From the NCBI RefSeq assembly GCF_000422905.1, contig NZ_AUGY01000082.1:1-37255 (forward strand): DNA of 37,255 nucleotides. The letters run 5' to 3'. Each line of letters begins with the position of its first letter. Position 1 is the first letter of the stretch. Of this stretch, positions 1 through 7,895 are shown in pieces. The position numbers and the translations under genes were made by a program. The stretch comes from Paenibacillus alginolyticus DSM 5050 = NBRC 15375. GTDB lineage: Bacteria; Bacillota; Bacilli; Paenibacillales; NBRC-103111. The notes beneath the pieces were generated by a model that made no database searches, was not told where the DNA came from, and saw nothing but the letters and a program-made list of their open reading frames with translations.

Positions 1-1
1 A

Positions 2-322
2 GTCATCTATTTCAACGAATTGGGCGTACTCACACCAGAAGGTAGAATTTTCACAGTCCCCTCGATCAAGTGGATCCGCTACTTGAACAAAATACCTGCC
101 TTTTCACTACCACGACAAGGCTTCACGGTAAAGGAGGTGGCGCAGCGCTTGGAGGTATCTACTCATGTTGTCTATTATTGGCTTGATCATGGGATATTGC
201 AGGGTCAGAAGATAGGACCGGGATTTCCTTGGGATATCCCGCTAGACGAGCAAAAAGAGATTGCACTACGACAACGTATTCAGGATTCTGGGCATCTTGA
301 ACCAGTCAAATTGCTGAAATAG
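2..322 (+). CDS. C-terminal part of a probable serine recombinase (5' end outside window)
   Basis: The frame is open from the first bases of the window to the TAG stop, so this is the 3' part of a longer gene. The opening residues (FNELGVLTPEGRIFT followed by a basic stretch) resemble the 'LN..G..T..G..FT...V' segment after the catalytic domain of large serine recombinases. Residues 35-60 of the piece contain a helix-turn-helix of the type TVKEVAQRLEVSTHVVYYW followed by a G(I/L)LQGQK wing, as in the MerR-like C-terminal domain of many such recombinases and in some transposon-encoded DNA-binding proteins. The catalytic serine domain is not in the window, so the family is inferred from this tail only. 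A stand-alone helix-turn-helix protein starting at the TTG at 20 is possible but no ribosome binding site supports it. Confidence 0.55.
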   Translation, partial: VIYFNELGVLTPEGRIFTVPSIKWIRYLNKIPAFSLPRQGFTVKEVAQRLEVSTHVVYYWLDHGILQGQKIGPGFPWDIPLDEQKEIALRQRIQDSGHLEPVKLLK

Positions 323-489
323 GGTTACTATGCCGACAAGACTCGCTATTGGTGGCATGGCTTTTGCCTTTCCAAGCAGGAGTTCCACCTGCTAAATTAC
401 ACGACTTTACCGTTGGTCGCTCAGGCATCGACGTTCCGCTCAATAGAGGTCGGGTGACTTTCCCTTGTCATCGGAAAAAAACAAAAAAA
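323..489. other. Short non-coding gap with no recognised content
   Basis: No convincing ORF, promoter or repeat was seen between the recombinase tail and the shared terminator. It may be decayed remains of a longer mobile gene, but nothing in it can be matched to a family by eye. Confidence 0.4.
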
Positions 490-520
490 TGAGATGGCAA
501 CTTTGCCACCTCATTTTTTT
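490..520. terminator. Bidirectional intrinsic terminator
   Basis: The arms ATGAGATGGCAA and TTGCCACCTCAT pair with one mismatch around a short loop. The right side runs into T8 on the plus strand and the left side is preceded by an A-rich run, so it can serve both the plus-strand gene ending at 322 and the minus-strand gene ending at 556. Confidence 0.8.
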
Positions 521-555
521 TGTTCCCCTAATGAACAGACACTTCGTTTCCTGCC

Positions 556-1011
556 TTAAAACGCAATCTCAAATATCGTATCAACGACAAGAGGAAGATG
601 ATCTCGTAATGAACTAGCTCCCAGTACCGATCGAGCATGAGTCCCCCTCTCGCCGAATACCTCCTGTATAAGATCAGAGAACCCATTTAAAACCAAATGA
701 TGTTCGTCAAAATCAGGATCTGCATGGACGAAGCCTTGTACCTTTACGACCTGCGTAATCCTATCCAAGCTGCCAAGTGCATGTTTGGCTGCAGCAAGCA
801 CTTCAAGACCTGCCAATCGTGCCAATTGGTAGCCTTCTTCTGTTCTGTAATCCAATCCAAGCTTCCCTTTCGGCTTTCCCGCAGGCCCTTTCCCAGAAAT
901 AAACAACAATGGGCCGGTTATAACATAATTAACATAGTTCGCAGCAGGTCTGCTGCTCTCAGGCAGCACAATACCTAATTCGTTTAACTTCGTCTCAATT
1001 GATTCTGTCAC
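556..1011 (-). CDS. RidA/YjgF-YER057c family protein (about 150-aa subgroup)
   Basis: The 151-residue product has the length and motif order of the longer YjgF/UK114-like subgroup: a LFISGKGP strand early on, an LG-S-L--I--VVKVQGFV core and a C-terminal THARSVLGAS motif with the conserved arginine. Classic RidA proteins hydrolyse the reactive enamine/imine intermediates (such as 2-aminoacrylate) released by PLP enzymes. The acidic residue that follows the arginine in canonical RidA is not clearly in register here (a D lies nearby), so imine deaminase activity is uncertain. The start is GTG with AGAGGTGA about 7 nt upstream. The gene is divergent from a MocR-type regulator carrying a PLP-enzyme-like domain, a pairing that makes sense if both deal with amino acid or PLP-linked metabolites. 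It ends just before the shared terminator at 490-520. Confidence 0.85.
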   Translation of the reverse strand: MTESIETKLNELGIVLPESSRPAANYVNYVITGPLLFISGKGPAGKPKGKLGLDYRTEEGYQLARLAGLEVLAAAKHALGSLDRITQVVKVQGFVHADPDFDEHHLVLNGFSDLIQEVFGERGTHARSVLGASSLRDHLPLVVDTIFEIAF

Positions 1012-1059
1012 AATGCTTCACCTCTGACTGTATTGATAAATGCTTATCCTAAAGTCTAT

Positions 1060-1088
1060 ACTATAATTGACCCCCTGATTAGGTTCAG
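1060..1088 (-). promoter_or_regulatory. Candidate sigma-A promoter of the RidA-like gene
   Basis: Read on the minus strand, CTGAAC (1083-1088) and TATAGT (1060-1065) are separated by exactly 17 nt, and the GTG start lies about 50 nt downstream. The boxes are imperfect, consistent with a regulated promoter. Confidence 0.45.
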
Positions 1089-1111
1089 TTTCCCGTAAAA
1101 AATAGGGGTCA
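1068..1111. promoter_or_regulatory. Inverted repeat TGACCCC/GGGGTCA between the RidA-like and MocR genes
   Basis: TGACCCC at 1068-1074 and GGGGTCA at 1105-1111 are perfect inverted half-sites 30 nt apart. The left half lies inside the spacer of the minus-strand promoter. It is a plausible binding site for the adjacent MocR-type regulator; this is inference from position and symmetry. Confidence 0.4.
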
Positions 1112-1126
1112 GATTTGAGGTCTTCC

Positions 1127-2526
1127 ATGTTCGATATTTTGCTTACAAGTGATGAACAAGGTCCGCTTTATATACAATTGTATCGACAAATCCGCGGTCT
1201 TATCCAGCGCGGTGACATCCCAAACGGTATGAAATTACCCTCCATTCGCATGCTCAGTCAACAGATACATTTCAGCAAAAATACAATTGAAACTGCCTAT
1301 CAAATGCTTATTGAAGAAGGATATGTGATGAGTAAGCCCCGTTCAGGCCTTTATGTGGTTGCTCCCTTATTGCTTCCAACAATCACAAACCATCAAGCGT
1401 TCGATCAATCTCAGAACACCAATGTGAAAGCTCAGCAATCTCCAGACGAAGCTCCCATTGATTTTAGTCTATTAGAAATCGACACCGATTCTTTCCCGCT
1501 TCAAGCGTGGAAGGCTTGCTTAAACGAATCCTTTTCCTACAACAGCGGCCGCATTCACCAATATGGCGACAACAAAGGGGAGTATGCGCTGCGACTCCAA
1601 ATTGCCCATTATTTAAAGCAATCCAGAGGAGTTTCCTGCTCCCCGGAGCAAATCGTTGTTGGAACGGGAATGTCTAACAGCCTGCAGCTTCTCTCCAAGC
1701 TAATCGGACAATCCGCACGAGTCGCTTTTGAGAAGAATGCCGTCGCTCAGGTCGGTGATATTTTTACACAGAACGGATATACGGTTGTCCCTTTTCCTCT
1801 AAGTGAAAATGAACTTAATATAGATGAGATCATCCCCGCAAATATTGATGCGGTATACGTCACTCCTTCCCATCGGCCTTCAGGAAACCCACTATCCTAT
1901 ACGATTAGGCAGGAGCTGATTCACTGGGCCTATCACAATCAAAGACATATTATTGAAGATGATTATGATGGGGAATTCCGTCATGCCGGCAAAACCATTC
2001 CATCCCTTCAAGGCCTTGACCAGCATGGTATCGTCATTTATATTGGAACATTTTCCAAAGCTTTCACGCCTGCATTACGAATGAATTATATGGTGCTGCC
2101 TCATCAATTATTGCCCAAACTTCACACTATGGAACGCACGCTCTCAAGCCCATCACGTATGGATCAACTCGCCATGGCTTTGTTCATGGAACGTGGTCAT
2201 TGGTACCGGCATATCAGGCGTATGCGCAATACGTATGAAAAAAGCATGAGAGGATCCTCCATCTTATACAAACGCACCTAGGATCTCATGTTCAAATAGA
2301 AAGTGGAGGCGCAGGCCTGCACATCGAATTGACCTTCAATCGTACATGTTCAGCTGAAAAGTTAAAAGACCTTGCCCTTGCTAAAGGGGTTCGTGTTTAC
2401 AGCTCTCAACAGGCGGAGCAAGTACCCAATAACAAAAAGCCCAAGATTTACTTGGGCTTTGGAGGAATAACAATTAAAGATATGGAGCGCGGGATTCCAT
2501 TATTAAAAGAAGCTTGGATACGATGA
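1127..2526 (+). pseudogene. MocR-subfamily GntR regulator (wHTH plus aminotransferase-like domain), one-base frameshift
   Basis: The N-terminal ~75 residues form a GntR winged helix (PLYIQLYRQIRGLIQ, LPSIRMLSQQ, NTIETAYQMLIEEGY). A long type-I aminotransferase-like domain follows, with the IEDDYDGEFR motif and the PLP-lysine motif GTFSKAFTPALRMNYM. MocR proteins sense PLP or amino compounds and regulate neighbouring genes. ATG at 1127 is preferred because GAGGT lies 6 nt before it; an upstream TTG at 1115 has no such support. The frame breaks at an A6 run at 2238-2243: as read, translation stops at 2281. Adding one A gives a continuous reading (KHERILHLIQTHLGSHV and on through ESGGAGLHIELTF) to the TGA at 2526, the normal family length. 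The gene is therefore a recent mutant, a sequencing error, or a site of slippage. It abuts the convergent kinase gene with no gap. Confidence 0.85.
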
Positions 2527-4272
2527 TTATTGCATCGGAACCGATATTTGGAAACAAATGCAGCCGTCTGCTACAGACACTTCGATGGTCCCTTTGTAAT
2601 ACTCGATTCGTTCCTTCACAACCGATAGACCAAGTCCCTGGTGCTCACTGTCACCTTTGGTGCTGTAGCCAATCGTGAACATTTTGTTATAATCATCAAG
2701 TTGGAAATCGGGATGAACCGGGTTGGTTACGGATATGGTTAAATGGTTCGACTCCGACCATCCGTTAACCATAACTTCACGTTCATCAGGCGGAAATTTA
2801 TTGACTTCATCAAACGCATTATCTATCAAATTCCCGATAATTTTCACGATATCAACGGATTTCACACCTAATGACAAGCCTTCTAGGCCGGTAAAATGGT
2901 AATTGAAATCGATTTTGGTTCTCATGGCAAGCGCAATCTTGGCTTGGATAAGAGCTGCAATAGCCGGATGCCCGATTCGAATGATATCGTTCACTTCGTT
3001 GATTTCTTCAATTAATTCCTTCATGTATTTCATTTGGTCTTCTTTTTTCCCCTTAGACAGCAGAGCATACATGGTTTGAACATGATTTAGAAAGTCATGC
3101 CGCTGACTGCGTATCGTTGCAAACATGAGATCCACGTTCTGAATGTACATCTCTTGTGTGGACTGGACAGCTGTTTCTCGGCTTTTGGTAATAAAACGGA
3201 ATACCAAATAAATAAATACACAGCTAAAAATCGTAAATAAAACAATGAGAAGTGTAAGCTGAACGAGCTGCTTGTTTAAAGTGTGTTGAATCGTTTGATA
3301 ATCCGAGACGATGGTAATGACATAAGGAACTTCCCTTTGAACTTCGGTCAATTTCTTCTTAACAGGAACATACATGAACGTTTTCAGAATGGGCTTCCCA
3401 TTCCAATTCTCCACAACGCTAACTGGTTTATTTTCCTGTATGGACGCCTTGTAATTTTCCAAATCCTTCGTACTCGTTATGTTATATGTACCAAATAAGA
3501 CTGGGCGGTCATAGACCGATATGAAAGGAACCCCGTTACTGTCTTTATACTCAATCGGCTTTGTACCAAAAGTTGTCCCGTTCAGTCCCGATATTTCCAT
3601 AATATCTGGATTCGTAGCGAGCGTTTTCTTCACGATGGTATCTGCGCCTACGATTTGCTTGAACTTCTGAATTTTATCCGCATTGACAAACACACATATT
3701 AAATAATTCGTGCTTCCATCATTATAGTACCCAAACTTACTCACATTGCTCGAACCTGAAGCTGGAACTTCGTAGATTCCCGACCAGAAATTAGGCAGCT
3801 TTTGCCCCTCAGCAATCGTAACTTGATGGTTATCCAGAAGCTGGCTAAAAGCCGTAAACCAATAACCGAATGATTTCGTACTGGTAATCTGAAGCTCCTT
3901 GGGCTCGGATGACTTACCTACCATAATATCATCGCCGTTTCGTTTCATGAGCGAGAAACCATCGACACCCGCTTGCCTAGCAAGCTGAATTAATTGTTCA
4001 TTCGTAACTTTATCAATATCTGGATTTAGCTGGCTCTTGGCATAAAGAGCGACTGAACGAAGATTCTCACCAATCAAATCTTCTACAAAAAATGAACCTT
4101 CCTCTGACTGCTCAATGGATGTGCGAATTTGATTCGCAGTCGATTCCATGCGTTCGGATAACGCTTGCGTTAAGAGAGATTTCGTAAACCAATAGTAAGA
4201 GGTGTTATTCGTTACCAGCAATAAAATAACAATAGCAAAGGTGACATAAATGACTTTGGTGTTGATTCTCAT
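2527..4272 (-). CDS. Membrane sensor histidine kinase, SpoOB/DcuS-CitA type
   Basis: Transmembrane segment 1 (about residues 8-27) and segment 2 (about 340-362) bracket a ~310-residue extracytoplasmic sensor region of the dCache/PAS kind. The cytoplasmic part carries QRHDFLNHVQ near residue 390, the phosphoacceptor motif of SpoOB-type dimerisation domains used by DcuS, CitA and DctS. A GHKL ATPase follows, with N box NLIDNAFDE and G2 box HQGLGLSVVKERIEYY. Relatives sense C4-dicarboxylates or citrate, but the ligand cannot be read from sequence. ATG at 4272 is preceded only by a weak AAAGTG. There is no response regulator or transporter beside it in this window, so it is an orphan here; its partner may lie elsewhere. 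It converges with the broken MocR gene. Confidence 0.88.
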   Translation of the reverse strand: MRINTKVIYVTFAIVILLLVTNNTSYYWFTKSLLTQALSERMESTANQIRTSIEQSEEGSFFVEDLIGENLRSVALYAKSQLNPDIDKVTNEQLIQLARQAGVDGFSLMKRNGDDIMVGKSSEPKELQITSTKSFGYWFTAFSQLLDNHQVTIAEGQKLPNFWSGIYEVPASGSSNVSKFGYYNDGSTNYLICVFVNADKIQKFKQIVGADTIVKKTLATNPDIMEISGLNGTTFGTKPIEYKDSNGVPFISVYDRPVLFGTYNITSTKDLENYKASIQENKPVSVVENWNGKPILKTFMYVPVKKKLTEVQREVPYVITIVSDYQTIQHTLNKQLVQLTLLIVLFTIFSCVFIYLVFRFITKSRETAVQSTQEMYIQNVDLMFATIRSQRHDFLNHVQTMYALLSKGKKEDQMKYMKELIEEINEVNDIIRIGHPAIAALIQAKIALAMRTKIDFNYHFTGLEGLSLGVKSVDIVKIIGNLIDNAFDEVNKFPPDEREVMVNGWSESNHLTISVTNPVHPDFQLDDYNKMFTIGYSTKGDSEHQGLGLSVVKERIEYYKGTIEVSVADGCICFQISVPMQ

Positions 4273-4416
4273 GAAGTTTCACACTTTCTTTTTGATGTAA
4301 ACTCAATATTACAACGTAGACGTGATATAATTTTCGACACAATCCGAGAAAATACCCCTCTTTCAGTAGTATAGTTGGATACGAAAGCGTTGTCTATCTA
4401 TTAATATACACGCATC

Positions 4417-4457
4417 ATGCAGTCCATTCTCCTTTTGGAGTTGGGCTGCATTTTTTC
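4417..4457 (+). terminator. Terminator-like hairpin upstream of the SNF2 gene
   Basis: ATGCAGTCC pairs with GGGCTGCAT (one G-U), an inner CTCC/GGAG stem closes a TTTT loop, and six T residues follow. There is no plus-strand gene upstream to terminate, so it may end a short leader or small RNA, or act as an attenuator. Confidence 0.7.
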
Positions 4458-4472
4458 TTAGTTAGAGCTTGA

Positions 4473-4501
4473 TTTTCACGAGAACGAATGTTTGCTATAA
4501 T
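4473..4501 (+). promoter_or_regulatory. Extended -10 promoter for the SNF2 helicase
   Basis: TTTTCA and a perfect TATAAT are 17 nt apart, with TG-C directly before the -10 box (TGCTATAAT, an extended -10). It lies about 58 nt upstream of the ATG, after the hairpin at 4417-4457. Confidence 0.65.
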
Positions 4502-4558
4502 GAATTCAACCCATGCAATTCCGGAATAACGATGTTTTAAAAGGAAAGGATCTAAGTA

Positions 4559-7500
4559 ATGAGCTTTCAGTTGACAGATGGAATCATTAAGTCGTTGTGC
4601 GGCCGGTTTTCATATGAAAAAGGAGAAGCCTACAACCGTGAAAGACAAGTAACTTTCCTACATGAAGATCCTGAAACACCACGCTATGAAGCCACGGTCA
4701 AAGGATATAACGACACCAGCCTAGTGACCGTTGAAGAGGATACAACCGGGCATGTTATTGGCCATTGCACTTGTCCTGCGTATGATCCGGACGATACGTA
4801 CTGCGAGCATATTGCTGCCGTTCTGCTGAATGTTCATGCTATTCAGCATGTGACTCGAGTTCCCGGTACAACAACCCTTACTGGAAATCTAGATGGAGAT
4901 CGCAGATTGACGAACCATATACTGGATTTGTTCGGGAACAAACCGCAGCGTCCAAGCCGTTCACAACCTCTTTTCGATACAAGAGAAGTGTTGGAACTGG
5001 AATTCACCTGCAGACCGTTCCCATATGGCTATGGGAAGTCCATGTTCGGGATTGAGATGAAGGTCGGTCCTAAACGGCTGTATATCGTCCAAAGGGTAAG
5101 AGAATTTCTTGAGCATATTGAGCGGAAAGAAGCCTATATTTTTTCGAAGCATTTCACCTACGATCCTAAGCTCCATAGTTTTCAAAAAGAAGATGATGCG
5201 ATCATCCGACAGCTCATCGAAATCTATCACTATGAGCAGATGTACCAGGAGACTTCAACTACGCACTTCACTCATGCGAAACAGTTGAGTGGTGATCGTA
5301 TGCTGCTGGTTCCTCCTTTCTCATGGATAACATTTCTACCAGCGCTTACCGAGACTAAGTCCGTAAAATTTGAGCACAATGACCGGACATTTGATGGAAT
5401 CCATGTATCCGACGAACCCATCCCGCTCCATTTTAAGTTCGACCAAACTCAGGCAGAAGGCTTCCAATTGGATGTTCAAGGTCTCGATAAGATTACGGTA
5501 ATGGAATCGTATGGAGTTGTCCTTTCCGAAGGAAAGCTGATGCACATGCAAGCTGAACCGTGCAAGCGTCTTTCCGAGCTCAAGCAAATGCTTGAAAACT
5601 CCAGCAAGCATCAAATTCAGATTCCGTCCGCGCAAATGGAGCCTTTTATGGAAAAAGTGATTCCTGGCCTGATGAAGCTAGGCAGTGTCCATATCGCTGG
5701 AGCTATTTCCGACCGTATTATGCAAATGCCGTTAAAGGCTAAGCTGTATTTGGACCGAGTGAAAGACCGACTGCTTGCCGGTCTGGAGTTTCAATACGGC
5801 GATATTGTCATTAACCCGCTTGAAGGCAATGAACAGAGGCGCGGGACCGACCGCATTCTCATGCGTGACGGAGATCAAGAGCGACGAATTCTAGAACTAA
5901 TGGAGCAAAGCGCCTTCGCTAAGACGGAGGAAGGCTATTTCATGGATGGCGAAGACGAGGAATATGAATTTCTATACCACGTCGTTCCGCAGTTGGAGAA
6001 GCTGGTAAGTGTTTATGCCACCTCTGCCGTGAAAATAAGACTTCTAACCGGACATGCCCCGCCGATAGTCAAGGTTGAAGTAGATGAACGAACGGATTGG
6101 CTGGAATTCAAATTCAGTATGGAAGGTATTTCTGAAACGGAAGTCCGCAAGCTGTTGAAATCCCTTGGGGAGAAACGCAAATATCACCGACTGCCGGATG
6201 GGGCGTTGCTGCCGCTCGAAAGCGTGGAATTTCAGGAAATTGTCCGCGTCATGAACGAAATGGGCATTACCAAAGAGGACGTGAAAGCAGCAGAGATCCG
6301 CCTCCCCTTAGTCCGCGGGCTCTATTTGCTGGATTCCGAAAGGCAAGGAAATACCGTTAAGCTGGGCAGAACCTTCCGCCAGTTGCTAGAAAACATGCGA
6401 AATCCAGATAATCTGGATTTCACGGTGCCAGCCAGTCTGGAACCTGTTCTTCGGGATTACCAGAAGTATGGCTTCCAGTGGCTCAAGACGCTGGCCCAGT
6501 ACAATTTCGGCGGCATCTTGGCAGACGATATGGGCCTTGGGAAAACCATCCAAAGCATCGCGTTTATCGTCTCGGTACTGCCCGAGATCAGAAAGCAGGC
6601 GCTGCCGGCGTTAATCGTTGCTCCCGCTTCTCTCGTTTACAATTGGCTCAATGAGCTGAAGAAATTCGCGCCAGAGATTCGAGCCGTCATCGCCGATGGG
6701 AGCAGAGAAGAGCGCAGCAAGATTCTAAAACATGCATCCCAAGTGGATGTCCTCATCACCTCATACCCGCTTTTGCGCAGGGATATCGACCTGTATGCGA
6801 AGCAAACCTATCATACGCTCATTCTGGATGAGGCGCAGGTGTTCAAGAACCACACCACGCAGACGGCCCAGGCGGTGAAGGAGATTCAGGCTGAGTACCG
6901 TTTTGCCCTGACTGGAACTCCTGTGGAGAACAGGCTAGAAGAACTTTGGTCCATCTTTGACGCGGTATTCCCTCAGTTGTTCCTCGGGAGAAAGGCATTC
7001 AATGAGCTATCCCGAGAAAGTGTGGCCAAGCGGATTCGGCCGTTTCTGCTGCGCAGGTTGAAGACCGACGTCCTGAAGGAACTGCCGGAGAAGATCGAGT
7101 CGTTGCAAGCTTCCGAGCTGCTGCCAGAACAGAAGAAGCTGTATGCTGCTTATTTGGCCGAACTACAACAGGAAACACTAAAGCATTTGAACAAAGACAG
7201 CTTTAATAAACATCGGATTAAAATTCTGGCCGGCTTGACCCGCCTTAGACAGCTGTGCTGCCACCCTGCTCTGTTCGTCGAAGATTATGCCGGAAGCTCG
7301 GCCAAATTCGAGCAACTCATGGAGATTATCGAAGAATGCAGAAGCGCCGGTAAGCGGGTGCTGATATTCTCTCAATTTACAGCGATGCTGGGAATGATCG
7401 GGCGAGACCTAGGCTATCAAGGAGTGCCGTTTTTCTATTTAGACGGCAAAACCCCAACTGCTGAACGTGTAGAGCTGTGCAGCAAATTTAATGAAGGCGA

Positions 7501-7813
7501 GCGAGACCTCTTCCTCATCTCATTAAAAGCCGGCGGTACTGGACTAAACCTTACCGGCGCCGACACCGTTATCCTCTACGATCTATGGTGGAACCCGGCT
7601 GTGGAACAGCAAGCAGCCGACCGTGCTCATCGTATCGGGCAGAAGAAGGTCGTGCAGGTGATCCGCCTTGTTGCGCAAGGCACCGTAGAAGATAAGATGT
7701 ACGAGCTCCAACAGAAAAAGAAAAACCTGATTGATGAAGTGATCCAGCCAGGTCAGGAGGCCTTGTCCGCCTTGACGGAGCAAGAGATTCGGGAGATTTT
7801 GATGATAGGATGA
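4559..7813 (+). CDS. SWIM zinc-finger SNF2-family helicase
   Basis: The 1084-residue product begins with a SWIM zinc-binding motif (C70-x-C72 ... C82-x-H84). A long central region (about 100-600) matches the position of the bacterial SNF2-associated domain. The SNF2 motor follows: motif I DDMGLGKT near 655, DEAQ near 755, then the second RecA-like lobe with SQFTAMLG near 937, GGTGLNL and the RAHRIGQ arginine-finger motif near 1021. Such proteins (B. subtilis YwqA type) are ATP-driven DNA translocases thought to remodel protein-DNA or transcription complexes; their target is not established. The ATG is preceded by AAGGAAAGGA at 7-8 nt. It is a single-gene unit with its own promoter and a strong terminator. 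No defence genes of known type sit beside it, so a housekeeping role is more likely than a defence one. Confidence 0.93.
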   Translation: MSFQLTDGIIKSLCGRFSYEKGEAYNRERQVTFLHEDPETPRYEATVKGYNDTSLVTVEEDTTGHVIGHCTCPAYDPDDTYCEHIAAVLLNVHAIQHVTRVPGTTTLTGNLDGDRRLTNHILDLFGNKPQRPSRSQPLFDTREVLELEFTCRPFPYGYGKSMFGIEMKVGPKRLYIVQRVREFLEHIERKEAYIFSKHFTYDPKLHSFQKEDDAIIRQLIEIYHYEQMYQETSTTHFTHAKQLSGDRMLLVPPFSWITFLPALTETKSVKFEHNDRTFDGIHVSDEPIPLHFKFDQTQAEGFQLDVQGLDKITVMESYGVVLSEGKLMHMQAEPCKRLSELKQMLENSSKHQIQIPSAQMEPFMEKVIPGLMKLGSVHIAGAISDRIMQMPLKAKLYLDRVKDRLLAGLEFQYGDIVINPLEGNEQRRGTDRILMRDGDQERRILELMEQSAFAKTEEGYFMDGEDEEYEFLYHVVPQLEKLVSVYATSAVKIRLLTGHAPPIVKVEVDERTDWLEFKFSMEGISETEVRKLLKSLGEKRKYHRLPDGALLPLESVEFQEIVRVMNEMGITKEDVKAAEIRLPLVRGLYLLDSERQGNTVKLGRTFRQLLENMRNPDNLDFTVPASLEPVLRDYQKYGFQWLKTLAQYNFGGILADDMGLGKTIQSIAFIVSVLPEIRKQALPALIVAPASLVYNWLNELKKFAPEIRAVIADGSREERSKILKHASQVDVLITSYPLLRRDIDLYAKQTYHTLILDEAQVFKNHTTQTAQAVKEIQAEYRFALTGTPVENRLEELWSIFDAVFPQLFLGRKAFNELSRESVAKRIRPFLLRRLKTDVLKELPEKIESLQASELLPEQKKLYAAYLAELQQETLKHLNKDSFNKHRIKILAGLTRLRQLCCHPALFVEDYAGSSAKFEQLMEIIEECRSAGKRVLIFSQFTAMLGMIGRDLGYQGVPFFYLDGKTPTAERVELCSKFNEGERDLFLISLKAGGTGLNLTGADTVILYDLWWNPAVEQQAADRAHRIGQKKVVQVIRLVAQGTVEDKMYELQQKKKNLIDEVIQPGQEALSALTEQEIREILMIG

Positions 7814-7821
7814 TGTGGCAC

Positions 7822-7876
7822 AAAGAAGGGCTTCCCAAGGTCATTGTAAAATGATGGAGGAAGCCCTTCTTTATTT
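7822..7876. terminator. Strong terminator after the SNF2 gene
   Basis: A perfect 12-bp stem (AGAAGGGCTTCC/GGAAGCCCTTCT) encloses a 23-nt loop with a second small TCAT/ATGA pairing. It is followed by TTATTT on the plus strand and AAAG-rich sequence on the left, so it may serve both convergent genes. Confidence 0.85.
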
Positions 7877-7895
7877 CATTGATTACTGTGACAGG

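Larger units (their letters stand above)
4273..4558. other. Divergent intergenic region between kinase and SNF2 gene
   Basis: This 286-bp gap holds a plus-strand terminator-like hairpin (4417-4457) and then the SNF2 promoter (4473-4501). TTGGAT and TATTAA, 18 nt apart at about 4374-4403, could form a weak promoter upstream of the hairpin. No small ORF with a good ribosome binding site was seen. Confidence 0.5.

Noticed and set aside
697..978. 93-aa plus-strand ORF inside the RidA-like gene
   Set aside because: Antisense shadow of a clear RidA-family gene, cysteine-rich with no family match.
4559..7813. SNF2 gene as part of a DISARM-like or other defence operon
   Set aside because: No methyltransferase, nuclease or DUF1998-type partner lies beside it; it has its own promoter and terminator.
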